Of a stretch of DNA of 53,864 bases, positions 32,063 to 40,678 are shown in pieces. Numbering within the stretch: position 1 is the first letter of the stretch; the number at the start of each line of letters is the position of its first letter. The translations under genes and the position numbers were made by a program. The notes below the pieces were generated by a model, which saw nothing but the letters and a program-made list of their open reading frames with translations, made no database searches and had not been told where the DNA came from. The stretch lies in NCBI GenBank assembly GCA_035515075.1, contig DATJBZ010000033.1, forward strand, positions 1 to 53,864, given 5' to 3'. This stretch comes from Moheibacter sp035515075. GTDB lineage: Bacteria; Bacteroidota; Bacteroidia; Flavobacteriales; Weeksellaceae.

Positions 32063-35000
32063 ATGAGAAAAGTAAAAAATCACAGCAGGTTAAGAAAGTA
32101 TGTCATTTTATTGGGACTGTTTTTGTTTCAATTTGGAATGGGACAAGTTGTAAATATACAAAATATCAATACGACTGGTCGTTTTGCAAGCTGTTCAAAT
32201 TCCACACCCAATATAACTGCGGAACTGGTAAACTCTACAGGAAGTACCATTGACAATGGAGAATTGGTCATCACCGATCCTTGTGGATTTACTACACTAG
32301 AGATTATTATATCTAATTTACAATGGGGTAAAGGAATAGATCAAAATTGGTTTCATGGGGTTTATTTTCCAATCAACTCGGGAATAATAATTGAAGATGT
32401 GATTTTACCAACAAGTTGGTTCGCTTTTGATGGGTCTACAGGAGCGTGTCCTCAAGGAGGGCAAATTGAAGGAGGACCTGGTTTTTATTTCGATGGACGC
32501 ACAGATGCTAGATGTGATTGTCCTAAACAAATATTACATGATCAAGATCCTTCAAACAATTTTGGAGATACCAATATGGACTGTGGAAAAGCCTTTTCAG
32601 TGAAATTTAATATGACTTTTTGCAACAGCCAAGTCGAAACCACTACTCTTGATTTTACATTAAGAGGTGATTCAGATGGTAACACGGGTTGTTGGACAAA
32701 CAAAGACACAGAAACAAATACCGTTAATTTCTCGATCAATACGGTAGAAAGTCAAATTCCTTTGTATGATGTTCCTGCACAGAATACACAAGTTTTTACT
32801 TATTGTCAAAACACCAATGATTTCAATTATATAGCAGAATTGATCGCAGGTTGTGGAACAGGACAAGATGTTACTTGGTGGGATGCTGCCGATGGCGGAA
32901 ATATGATTGGCGTAGGATCTCCATTTTTATACGATACCCCAGGCAGTCAATGTCCACAAGGCTTGGAAGTGTATGCTTCTTGTTGCCCAACAGGACAAGG
33001 TTGTGAAAGAGAAAAAGTCGTCATAGGCGCTTGTTTGCCGCCTTCAGCCACACCAACTTTTGCGCCGATTCCGCCACAATGTCCAGATCTTCCCAATCCG
33101 CTTCCCCCAGTTTCCTTAGAAGGTGCTACTGGAAGTTGGTCTCCCGTCTTTGATCCACAAAACACGACGACTTATACGTTTACACCAGATCCAAACCAAT
33201 GTGTAACTCAGTCAACCACCTTGGAAGTGGTCATTTTACCGCCTATCTTTCCTGAATTTAATAATTTGCAATTGGAATATTGTCAAGGTGAAACAGTTCC
33301 CAATTTACCAGGAACTTCAGACAATGGACACGCAGGAACTTGGTCCCCTTCCAATCAAATTGAAACGGCTGTTCCAGGAACTTTTACCTACACATTCGAG
33401 GCAAATGAAGATTGTGCAGAATTGGTGAGCATTGATATTGTTATTAAGGAACGAATTGTTCCCAATTTTAATTTGCCTTTGGAATATTGTCAAGGTGAGG
33501 TTGTTCCCAATTTGCCAGGAACTTCAGATGATGGTCACGCAGGAACTTGGTTCCCAAATGACCAAATTGATACCTCCCAACCAGGTTTGTACACCTATAC
33601 TTTTTCGCCTACAGGATTGGATTGTTTTGATGATTTCACCATGGATATTTTAATCAAAGAGGAAATCATTCCTACTTTTCCTGTCGTAGATGCAATTTGT
33701 CAAAATACCATAGCGCCTGCCTTGCCTGCTCCCAATGAAAACTTGACAGGCACTTGGACGCCAGCAACAATTGACACTTCATTACCTGGTGTGTTTGATT
33801 TTACCTTTGAACCAGACTATGAATGTTCAGAAAGTGTGACCATTCAAATAGAAATCCTTCCAGAAACGGTCTTTGATTTCAACCTAAAAACAACCTATTG
33901 TCAGTTTGAAATTCCAGAAGATTTACCGACCCTATCTAACAATGGTGTGGAAGGAAATTGGACGTCCAATGTGATTGACACGAGTGTAGTTGGGACAAAA
34001 GAATATACTTTTTGGCCGATCAATGAATTGTGCCCTGTACCTTATGTATTGACGATTGAAGTCTTCCCTACTCCAGTTTTGAATGCGGTTCCCAAGCAGT
34101 TTTTGTGTGACCAAGATTTCGATGGATTGTATGTGGTGAATTTCAATGATTATATTCCCATATTAGGCGTAGGCTTGGATTATCAATTTTATGCTTCTCA
34201 AGCAGATTTGGACAACGACATTTCCATTCCAACCAATCAATGGGATGCGTATGCTTTCAATAGTTTGCCCCAAGAAATTTTTGTAGTTGGAACCAACGCA
34301 TCAGGCTGTAGTTCGATCAATGGGGATAAGATCATTTTTGAATTGGAAACACAGGTTCAGCATGATGCAGGTCCGTTTGGCCCAATCGAATATTGTCCAG
34401 ATGACAAAATTGATTTGACGCAATATGAAACCCAAATCAGTTCAGAAGCTGGCGTGGATTTTACTTATTACAATACTTTTCAAAATGCAGCAAATCAACT
34501 CAATCCCATTGCGGATGCGGATGATTTTCAACCAGGAAACAGCCAGACTGCAGTGTACGTTCGGGTAGATTTGGGTGGATTCTGTTCAGCCATTGTTGAA
34601 ATCGAATTGTTCCGATTCACCACACCGAGTTTAACGGTTTCAGATTCTGCGTATTTGTGTCCAGGTGACAGCTATGAAGTCAGTGCTTCGAGTGATGATC
34701 CGACAGTTACCTTCATTTGGACTTTGGAAGATGGGACAGAATGGACAGGACCGAATCAAACGATTGATACCATTGGCGTTTATACCATTGTCGCCATCAG
34801 CGGAGATGGTTGTCCGAGTGAAGTCAAGACCATCACAGTACAACATCCACCTACGCCGACTATTTTAGAAGTCAATACCTCAGGAAATTCCATCACTGTC
34901 GTAGCTACCAACAATGGCTATGGCGAGTTGGATTACTCTTTGGATCAAATTTTCTGGCAATCGAGCCATCGTTTTGAAAATTTAATTCCTGGCGAAACCT

Positions 35001-35335
35001 ACACCATTTGGGTCAGAGGGAGCGGTTGTATGTTGACCAGCTATGAGATTACCTTGTTAAAAATCGTCAATTTCTTTTCGCCCAACAACGATGGAAAAAA
35101 TGATACTTGGATGATCAATGGCATCACTTCCAATGTTGGCGCGACCATCAAGATTTTTGACCGCAATGGAAAAATATTTGTGGACAGAGTATTTGTTGGC
35201 GATTATTTATGGGATGGAAAGTACATGGGAAGAACGGTTCCTTCTGGCGATTATTGGTACATCATCACCATACCAGGAGATGGCATTATCGCAGAAAGAA
35301 AAATCTCTGGACATGTTACTGTTAAAACGGAATAA
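32063..35335 (+). CDS. Large secreted protein with internal repeats and T9SS type B sorting domain
   Basis: A 1090-residue exported protein. The N-terminal hydrophobic segment (YVILLGLFLFQFGMG) is a signal peptide. About 100-330 form a Cys-rich domain with several CPQGG/CDCP-like motifs. Five ~69-residue repeats follow (about 33045-34080); two are close copies (EYCQGE.VPNLPGTSD.GHAGTW). Further beta-sandwich modules precede the gliding-motility C-terminal domain (FFSPNNDGKNDTW, IFDRNGKIF, LWDGKYMGRTVPSGDYWYII). It should be exported by T9SS and anchored or released at the surface. The next gene encodes a PorP/SprF protein, a common partner of such adhesins (SprB/SprF-like). Confidence 0.9.
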   Translation: MRKVKNHSRLRKYVILLGLFLFQFGMGQVVNIQNINTTGRFASCSNSTPNITAELVNSTGSTIDNGELVITDPCGFTTLEIIISNLQWGKGIDQNWFHGVYFPINSGIIIEDVILPTSWFAFDGSTGACPQGGQIEGGPGFYFDGRTDARCDCPKQILHDQDPSNNFGDTNMDCGKAFSVKFNMTFCNSQVETTTLDFTLRGDSDGNTGCWTNKDTETNTVNFSINTVESQIPLYDVPAQNTQVFTYCQNTNDFNYIAELIAGCGTGQDVTWWDAADGGNMIGVGSPFLYDTPGSQCPQGLEVYASCCPTGQGCEREKVVIGACLPPSATPTFAPIPPQCPDLPNPLPPVSLEGATGSWSPVFDPQNTTTYTFTPDPNQCVTQSTTLEVVILPPIFPEFNNLQLEYCQGETVPNLPGTSDNGHAGTWSPSNQIETAVPGTFTYTFEANEDCAELVSIDIVIKERIVPNFNLPLEYCQGEVVPNLPGTSDDGHAGTWFPNDQIDTSQPGLYTYTFSPTGLDCFDDFTMDILIKEEIIPTFPVVDAICQNTIAPALPAPNENLTGTWTPATIDTSLPGVFDFTFEPDYECSESVTIQIEILPETVFDFNLKTTYCQFEIPEDLPTLSNNGVEGNWTSNVIDTSVVGTKEYTFWPINELCPVPYVLTIEVFPTPVLNAVPKQFLCDQDFDGLYVVNFNDYIPILGVGLDYQFYASQADLDNDISIPTNQWDAYAFNSLPQEIFVVGTNASGCSSINGDKIIFELETQVQHDAGPFGPIEYCPDDKIDLTQYETQISSEAGVDFTYYNTFQNAANQLNPIADADDFQPGNSQTAVYVRVDLGGFCSAIVEIELFRFTTPSLTVSDSAYLCPGDSYEVSASSDDPTVTFIWTLEDGTEWTGPNQTIDTIGVYTIVAISGDGCPSEVKTITVQHPPTPTILEVNTSGNSITVVATNNGYGELDYSLDQIFWQSSHRFENLIPGETYTIWVRGSGCMLTSYEITLLKIVNFFSPNNDGKNDTWMINGITSNVGATIKIFDRNGKIFVDRVFVGDYLWDGKYMGRTVPSGDYWYIITIPGDGIIAERKISGHVTVKTE
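33045..34080 (+). repeat. Five tandem ~69-codon repeats inside the T9SS cargo gene
   Basis: The unit carries the pattern (E/T)YCQ..(V/I)P.LP....N...G.W....I.T...G...YTF followed by a strand ending in I.I.E. Two neighbouring units start at 33272 and 33479, exactly 207 bases (69 codons) apart, and are clearly similar at DNA level. The first unit (from about 33045) and last (to about 34080) are more diverged. Confidence 0.75.
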
Positions 35336-35518
35336 ATTTAAAGTTTAATAAATTAACAAATAAGAATAGTCAAAATAAGCATTGTATATGATTGGTAAAC
35401 ACTATTATTGTACAGAAACTGAAACATGGCTTTCATGCAGTTCTTATGCATTGATTCAAAAAATTATTTTTAATCAAAATAATAAAAGATATTTGTTAGG
35501 TAAAAGAGAGATAAACAC

Positions 35519-36481
35519 ATGAGAAAAATATTATTATCGACTATTTTGACTTTCATTTCATTGCCGTTGTTGGCGCAAGAAGGTTTGCCTTTTTACAATC
35601 ATTACTTGGTCAGTGACAAGTATTTGATCAACCCATCTTATGCAGGTGTCAATCCCGAAATTTTGAGCGTGACGGGCACACATAGAAACCAATGGGCAGA
35701 TTTACCTGAAAGTCCCAATACACAAACCATCAGTGCGCATGCAACAGTGGTGGATCGATTGGCTTTTGGAATTTATGCTTTCAAGGACCAAAATGGTTTG
35801 TCCGATTTGAAAGGTTTGAATGTCACTGCAGCTTACCACATTCCGATCAACTCCAACCGAGATTACCGATGGAATGAGGCGGAAGACGTTTTCTCATTTG
35901 GTGTTTCTTACAGCAACATGCAACAAAGTTTTGATTTGTCCAGAGCGATTGTCGATGATCCTTCGGATTACGCATTGGTGGATCCGAATTTCAACATGAA
36001 TTATTTCAATGTCGGCGTTTCTTTCAAATATGCGGGTGCATTTGGTGGCGTTTCTATTTTGGATGTGCCTTTGCAAGAAAGCCAAGCCATTGCTGAAGGG
36101 GTTGAATCCTTTCCTGCACAATACTACTTCTTGTTGGGCTACCAAGTGTTTTTGAATGAAGGCATCCATTTGGAACCTTCGTTGACCATGAATTTGAATT
36201 CCAATTCAGCCAGAAGATTTGACTTGAACTTGATGTCGCATTTCTCTTTTGGCGACCGCAGCCAAGGTTTGGATATTGGCGTTTCTTACCGACAAGACAT
36301 CGATAAAAATGGCGCGCAAGGATTGAGTTTTTCTCCCATCATGAAATTAAAAATCGGTGATTTGAGATTGGGCATGGCGTATGACATTGGTTTGTCTGAT
36401 ATCGCCAAAGAAGCTGGAAACGGCATGTTATTTAGTTTGGGGTACGACTTTGGCAACCCCTTCAAACCAGATTTTAGATAA
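35519..36481 (+). CDS. PorP/SprF family type IX secretion system membrane protein
   Basis: A 320-residue outer-membrane protein. Signal peptide MRKILLSTILTFISLPLLAQ. The rest matches PorP/SprF: early LPFYNHYLVSDKYLINPSYA (about 24-43), then alternating beta strands ending in MLFSLGYDFGNPFK. SprF-like proteins are needed for export of one particular SprB-like adhesin, and the gene usually follows that adhesin's gene, as it does here. It therefore probably works with the 1090-residue protein. Confidence 0.92.
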   Translation: MRKILLSTILTFISLPLLAQEGLPFYNHYLVSDKYLINPSYAGVNPEILSVTGTHRNQWADLPESPNTQTISAHATVVDRLAFGIYAFKDQNGLSDLKGLNVTAAYHIPINSNRDYRWNEAEDVFSFGVSYSNMQQSFDLSRAIVDDPSDYALVDPNFNMNYFNVGVSFKYAGAFGGVSILDVPLQESQAIAEGVESFPAQYYFLLGYQVFLNEGIHLEPSLTMNLNSNSARRFDLNLMSHFSFGDRSQGLDIGVSYRQDIDKNGAQGLSFSPIMKLKIGDLRLGMAYDIGLSDIAKEAGNGMLFSLGYDFGNPFKPDFR

Positions 36482-36507
36482 ATAACTTCAACTCCATCCA
36501 TACACAA

Positions 36508-36538
36508 AACACCTGCTACAAAGTGGGTGTTTTTTTTT
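36508..36538 (+). terminator. Rho-independent terminator after the PorP/SprF gene
   Basis: AACACC pairs with GGTGTT across a 12-base loop followed by a run of about eight T. It marks the end of the recognisable chromosomal genes on the left side of the mobile element. Confidence 0.75.
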
Positions 36539-36801
36539 GAATAAAATTGACAGGATTCTTCTCTCCTTCAAATTACCACTATGCGCATTTGAATCTTTTG
36601 GCAATCTCTCGACACATGAATGCTGACGTGTGGCCAATATGTGGCAAAATCATTTATTTAAAGCACTTGAATCAACTTTCATTTTTTATCTAACATCTAG
36701 GTTGTTTTTTTAATAATAAGCGTTTAAAAAAGCTTGAATGCGCTGTGTTCATTCATAATATTTTAAAGATTGAATCCATCAACAAAATTGATTTCAAACA
36801 A

Positions 36802-36840
36802 AAAATCCCAAACAGCTATTTTCAAGCTATTTAGGATTTT
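36802..36840 (-). terminator. Hairpin/terminator reading leftward without an upstream gene
   Basis: AAAATCCCAAACAGCT (36802-36817) pairs with AGCTATTTAGGATTTT (36825-36840) over 16 positions with two G.U pairs and a seven-base loop. On the minus strand the stem is followed by a T-rich run. No minus-strand gene lies upstream, so it may end a lost gene or a noncoding RNA. Confidence 0.55.
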
Positions 36841-37285
36841 AAGTGTAGACTTCCCGATACAATTTTCGAACCATTTTATCAAAGATCTTAATAGATTAGC
36901 AGCTTCTTCTGAATAAAATGAACCTTAAAAATATTTACATCCTTAATCTAAACGTATAAAAATTCCCACATACATTAATAACTAATCTCCCCCAATACGA
37001 AATGAATAAAAGATAGCTAAGGCTTAATTTCTGTACTGCCAAAAAACTACGGCATAATACCCTACTCACAAAACTTTTACCGTTTTCTCTATCTACGATT
37101 TCCCCCTATACCCTTCTGTAGTTTTTTTTTCTTTTGAAAAATTTCATATAAAAGAAGTAGATCAATCGAAAAGGAAATTCTAAAAAGACTATACAACACT
37201 CAAAATTAAAGATGTTCATTATGTAATAACGAAATCCATATGCATATCTAGGTAAGCAACTCCCTGTAATCTATACTAAAAAGTA

Positions 37286-37293
37286 TATATTTG
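37286..37293 (+). promoter_or_regulatory. -7 box upstream of rteC
   Basis: TATATTTG, an exact consensus match, about 100 bases before the rteC start; the -33 position is not clear. Confidence 0.45.
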
Positions 37294-37392
37294 ATAAGCA
37301 ATTTTGCATTTTGAACGGCTAGAATCATGGGAAGTGGACACGCAATATTTATGTAGATGTTTCAAAAAATCACTCACTTAAATATTTTGACT

Positions 37393-38229
37393 ATGGAAAA
37401 TTACACTTACAAAGATGTATTGGAAAGAATACAGAAAGAAGAAAGAAATGTTGAATTAATCAGCAGTAATATTATTGATGAATCTCGTCGTTTAATTCTC
37501 GTTTTACAAGACTTATTAAATAAACTAAAAGTGTACGTAACAAAGTACGGTTTTTCAGATGACGATGATGAAATAGATTTCTTTAAGAGAATTAAACCTG
37601 AAATATTAGGAAAACTAATTTATTACAATAAAGTCTATCGCATAGAAACCCTATGTCCAGTTAACAGCGGAAAAATGTATCATAGCTATTTTACCACACA
37701 ATTATCCGTTTTTAAAAGAGATTACATAGAAAACATCAGTAATTCAGATTTTTATAGATATTACAGTTCTGATAGAAATGATAAAGATCGAATGTATTTT
37801 AAAAGAGGAAATATCAACTATCACGATGGGCTAAACAGTTTCGCATTTGAATTAGATCTCGAATTTTCAACCTTTTATGATTACAAAGTAGCAAGGATTA
37901 TTGCAGATAAATTGCTTTATACCTACTTGATGACTAGAATTAATTCAGAAGAAATTTTAAAAATATCAGATAACTCAAAAGATTTATCGTGGACAAATTC
38001 TCAAAATGCTCTTATCGAACTGATTTATGCACTTTACATTTCAAATTCCATTTCTCACGGAAAAATTAGCATCCGAAAATTAGCCTCGATTTGTCAGGAA
38101 CTTTTTCAAACTCCATTAAACGATATACATCATGCATTTCACAGAATGAAAACCCGAAGCGGTACCCGAACGGTATTTTTAGACCAACTTAAAATTTCGT
38201 TAGAAGAATATATGGACAAAGATCTTTAA
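37393..38229 (+). CDS. rteC: RteC-family regulator of ICE excision
   Basis: A 278-residue RteC-domain protein. In the Bacteroides element CTnDOT, RteC activates the excision operon (xis2c-xis2d-orf3-exc). The C-terminal half carries the DNA-binding part (SISHGKISIRKLASICQELF at about 233-252, then a basic region with KTRSGTRTVFLDQLK). The ATG at 37393 is preferred; the open frame starting at 37357 adds MFQKITHLNILT, which is not family-like. The next genes match the CTnDOT excision order. RteA/RteB, which activate rteC in CTnDOT, are not in the window. Confidence 0.88.
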   Translation: MENYTYKDVLERIQKEERNVELISSNIIDESRRLILVLQDLLNKLKVYVTKYGFSDDDDEIDFFKRIKPEILGKLIYYNKVYRIETLCPVNSGKMYHSYFTTQLSVFKRDYIENISNSDFYRYYSSDRNDKDRMYFKRGNINYHDGLNSFAFELDLEFSTFYDYKVARIIADKLLYTYLMTRINSEEILKISDNSKDLSWTNSQNALIELIYALYISNSISHGKISIRKLASICQELFQTPLNDIHHAFHRMKTRSGTRTVFLDQLKISLEEYMDKDL

Positions 38230-38250
38230 TTTAGCACTGGTCTTTAGCTT

Positions 38251-38282
38251 AAAGCAGTACAACAAAAATGTGCTGCTTTTTT
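38251..38282 (+). terminator. Rho-independent terminator after rteC
   Basis: AAAGCAGTACA pairs with TGTGCTGCTTT (11 positions, one G.U pair) followed by T-run to 38282. It isolates rteC from the HTH genes, so the latter need their own promoter. Confidence 0.8.
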
Positions 38283-38291
38283 GTTTACACT

Positions 38292-38319
38292 ATTTGCCAA
38301 TATAAACCAATTGGCAAAT
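38292..38319 (+). promoter_or_regulatory. Candidate RteC operator (perfect 10-bp inverted repeat)
   Basis: ATTTGCCAAT (38292-38301) and ATTGGCAAAT (38310-38319) are exact inverted arms separated by eight bases, upstream of the first HTH gene. A second related dyad GCCAATTGGC lies at 38415-38424, followed by another TTGGCA half-site at 38430-38435. In CTnDOT, RteC binds inverted half-sites upstream of the excision promoter. Equivalence is inferred. Confidence 0.55.
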
Positions 38320-38414
38320 GATTGCATCCTTCAATTCCTAAACACTCCATATTCTTTTAAACTCCTATAAGACAAGGGGTTTTCCTAATTCATAAATTTT
38401 ATAATAACCGTTAA

Positions 38415-38436
38415 GCCAATTGGCAAGGCTTGGCAG
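38415..38436 (+). promoter_or_regulatory. Second TTGGCA dyad near the HTH-operon promoter
   Basis: A perfect palindrome GCCAATTGGC (38415-38424) plus a repeated half-site TTGGCA (38430-38435). It shares the TTGGC/GCCAA words with the larger inverted repeat upstream and lies just before a weak -7 match (CAACTTTG at 38457-38464), about 27 bases from the start codon at 38491. Confidence 0.45.
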
Positions 38437-38490
38437 ACAAACACTGCCGCGTTCCACAACTTTGCATTGTAAACATTAAAGTGCAATGCG

Positions 38491-38844
38491 ATGAAAATTA
38501 TAACCATTGAAGAAGAAGCGTGGAAACAACTTAATAATCAGATAAATGCTATTGCTGATTATCTGCAAAGATTGAACGATACAAGCTATGATGATTTATG
38601 GTTCAACAACCATGAGGTATGCCAATACCTGCATAATAGCGAAAAAACTTTGTGGCGTATGCGTACCAAAGGCGAAATAACCTATTCCAAAATCTACGGA
38701 CAATATTTCTATACCATAGGAACTATCAAGGATTTACTCAATGCCAATGCCGTGCAAAGTAGCAATAAGTATGTACAGGAAATTATGGCAAAAGGCAAAA
38801 GCTATATCGAAAAAGGAAGAAAGTTAAAAACAGATAAAAAGTAG
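38491..38844 (+). CDS. Helix-turn-helix protein (Xis2c-like position)
   Basis: A 117-residue small protein with an excisionase/MerR-type helix-turn-helix at about 35-80 (DDLWFNNHEVCQYLHNSEKT, RMRTKGEITYSKIYGQYFYT). The C-terminal tail is basic (GRKLKTDKK). It is followed five bases later by a similar gene. In CTnDOT the first two genes of the excision operon, controlled by RteC, are the small DNA-binding proteins Xis2c and Xis2d; position and type agree here, though I do not claim direct orthology. Expected to help excise the element. Confidence 0.8.
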   Translation: MKIITIEEEAWKQLNNQINAIADYLQRLNDTSYDDLWFNNHEVCQYLHNSEKTLWRMRTKGEITYSKIYGQYFYTIGTIKDLLNANAVQSSNKYVQEIMAKGKSYIEKGRKLKTDKK

Positions 38845-38849
38845 ATACT

Positions 38850-39131
38850 ATGAATATTGACAGAATGGAATTTATATCATGGATGGAACGCATCATGGAC
38901 AGGTTCGATATGTTGGGCGACAATATAAACGACCTGCAAAAGAAACGAAATACCATAGACGGTGAGGAATTGCTCGATAATCAAGACTTAATGCAGATGC
39001 TGAAAATCAGTAGCCGTTCCCTGCAACGCTATCGCTCTATTCGCAAACTACCCTACTATACCATAAGTGGCAAACTATATTACAAGCTCTCGGATGTGCA
39101 TCAGTTCATCAGAGATAGTTTTAACAAATAG
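38850..39131 (+). CDS. Helix-turn-helix protein (Xis2d-like position)
   Basis: A 93-residue protein. An N-terminal amphipathic helix (MEFISWMERIMDRFDMLG) precedes an excisionase-type helix-turn-helix (about 35-85; LLDNQDLMQMLKISSRSLQR, RSIRKLPYYTISGKLYYKL, then DVHQFI). Paralogous in plan to the preceding gene and in the same operon. The expected role is DNA bending at the attachment site during excision, by analogy to Xis2d. Confidence 0.8.
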   Translation: MNIDRMEFISWMERIMDRFDMLGDNINDLQKKRNTIDGEELLDNQDLMQMLKISSRSLQRYRSIRKLPYYTISGKLYYKLSDVHQFIRDSFNK

Positions 39132-39230
39132 AACGCAAATGAAAGCCAAGCACTTCCTTTGACTGCAGCTTCGGACAATACTCCATTTGCTTGATTTACT
39201 TTCGGCATTAAAATTTTAAATGTAAAGAAT

Positions 39231-40676
39231 ATGAGCGAAAAAACTTTAAATCAAAAGGAAGTATCTGAACAATTGTCGGATATACTGCTAGTGCTGGATA
39301 AGGAAAAAATGAAAATCCAGGTTGTAAAGAGTATCGATAAAGACGGAAAAATGGAAACCGTTAATCCCACAAAGAAAAACCAGAGTGTGTTTTTGCGTGT
39401 GGACAAACACGGTGATTTCGTATCCAATTTTCTTTCTAATTTTTGGAGGCAGTTAAAAGACCCTACTCAATTCAAAATTTTTAAAGTATCGGCTGATGAA
39501 GCACTCAAAAAGGCAAAGGAGTTTCAAAAAGAAGTAAATAATCCTACATCAGAAGGCAAAAAAGAAATGGAAAAGTACGAAGTAAAAAATGATTCTGAAC
39601 AAAAACAAGAAAATCAAAATAATATGGCAACAACACAGACAACACAAGAAAAAAGCGAATACCGCTTCCAACCCGAACAGATTGATTGGGAAACAATGAA
39701 TAATCTCGGATTAAGCAAGGAATACCTTGAAAAAAAGAACCTTCTTGAACCTTTATTGAAAGGTTACAAGACGAATGAGCTTGTACCCATAAGCGTTAAT
39801 CTTAGTGGTGCAGCAGTTCGTACAGACGCTCGCTTATCGTTACAACCTACACCTGATGGAAATATCGTAGCAGCAGTACACGGTATCAGACGTGAACCCA
39901 ATCTAAATTTTGAATTTTTTGGACATAAGTTTACGGACGAAGATAAAAAGAATCTACTCGAATCAGGTAATATGGGGCGTGTGGTTGATTTGAAAAACAC
40001 CAAAACAGGAGAAATGATGCCTTCCATTATCAGTGTGGACAGGCTTACCAATGAGTTGATTGCTTTAAAGACAGAGTTTATCAAAATCCCTGATGAATTA
40101 AAGGGTGTAAAATTGAACGATGCACAAAAGCAAACCTTAATGGAAGGAAAACCTCTATTTATTGAGGGCATGATTTCGACAAAAGGAACCTCTTTTAATG
40201 CAAACGTTCAGTTTAATGCTGATAAGCGATATGTCGAGTTTCTGTTTGATAGAAGCAACAATAATCAGCAAGCTCAGAATAAGCAACAAAATCAAAACCA
40301 ATCGCAGGAAGCTCCAAAAAAATTCAGAGGTAAAGAGCTAACTGATGAGCAGTACAATAAATTCAAAGACGGGCAAACCGTATATGTTGAGCTGAGAGAT
40401 AAAAAAGGCCAACCTTATCAGGGATACATTACGTTCAATAAAGAAAATGGAAAAACCAATTTTGAATTTCCAAATCAATATAAGGAGCGTGTAAAACCTA
40501 CCGAAACCCACAAAACACAAACTGCGGTTAATTCTGAGGGTAAGACTAACGAAGCAACCAAAAATGTGAAGGAGCCATTGCAAAAAGGACAACAAAAACC
40601 GAAGAATGAAAAGCAACAAGAGCAACAGGAAAAACCGAAGGCTCCTGCAAAATCGAAAGGTAAAAAAGTGAGTTAG
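39231..40676 (+). CDS. DUF3945 domain-containing ICE protein
   Basis: A 481-residue hydrophilic protein found widely in Bacteroidota conjugative elements. The DUF3945 part lies at about 150-350 (RFQPEQIDWETMNNLGLSKE..., FEFFGHKFTDEDKKNLLESG, KNTKTGEMMPSIISVDR). The C-terminal third repeats a shorter form of the same module (FRGKELTDEQYNKFKDGQTV) and ends in a low-complexity Gln/Lys tail (GQQKPKNEKQQEQQEKP). Its exact role is unknown; it takes the place of orf3 in the CTnDOT excision operon, between the HTH genes and topoisomerase. Two bases separate it from topB. Confidence 0.88.
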   Translation: MSEKTLNQKEVSEQLSDILLVLDKEKMKIQVVKSIDKDGKMETVNPTKKNQSVFLRVDKHGDFVSNFLSNFWRQLKDPTQFKIFKVSADEALKKAKEFQKEVNNPTSEGKKEMEKYEVKNDSEQKQENQNNMATTQTTQEKSEYRFQPEQIDWETMNNLGLSKEYLEKKNLLEPLLKGYKTNELVPISVNLSGAAVRTDARLSLQPTPDGNIVAAVHGIRREPNLNFEFFGHKFTDEDKKNLLESGNMGRVVDLKNTKTGEMMPSIISVDRLTNELIALKTEFIKIPDELKGVKLNDAQKQTLMEGKPLFIEGMISTKGTSFNANVQFNADKRYVEFLFDRSNNNQQAQNKQQNQNQSQEAPKKFRGKELTDEQYNKFKDGQTVYVELRDKKGQPYQGYITFNKENGKTNFEFPNQYKERVKPTETHKTQTAVNSEGKTNEATKNVKEPLQKGQQKPKNEKQQEQQEKPKAPAKSKGKKVS

Positions 40677-40678
40677 TT

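Larger units (their letters stand above)
36539..37392. other. Gene-free transition zone at the presumed left end of the ICE
   Basis: About 850 bases without a credible gene. It contains a strong hairpin (36802-36840) pointing left and a -7 box for rteC (37286-37293). Between the PorP/SprF terminator and rteC it is the most likely place for the element's attachment site, but I see no tRNA end or clear direct repeat that would fix the border. Confidence 0.5.

Noticed and set aside
33245..34080. Possible CRISPR-like array because of periodic repeats
   Set aside because: The period is 207 bases, in frame with a protein, and the repeats are protein modules, not short repeats with unique spacers.
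36539..37392. tRNA gene or tRNA-end attachment site at the left ICE border
   Set aside because: A GGTTCGA-like piece on the minus strand (around 36865-36875) has no matching arms; no cloverleaf can be folded.
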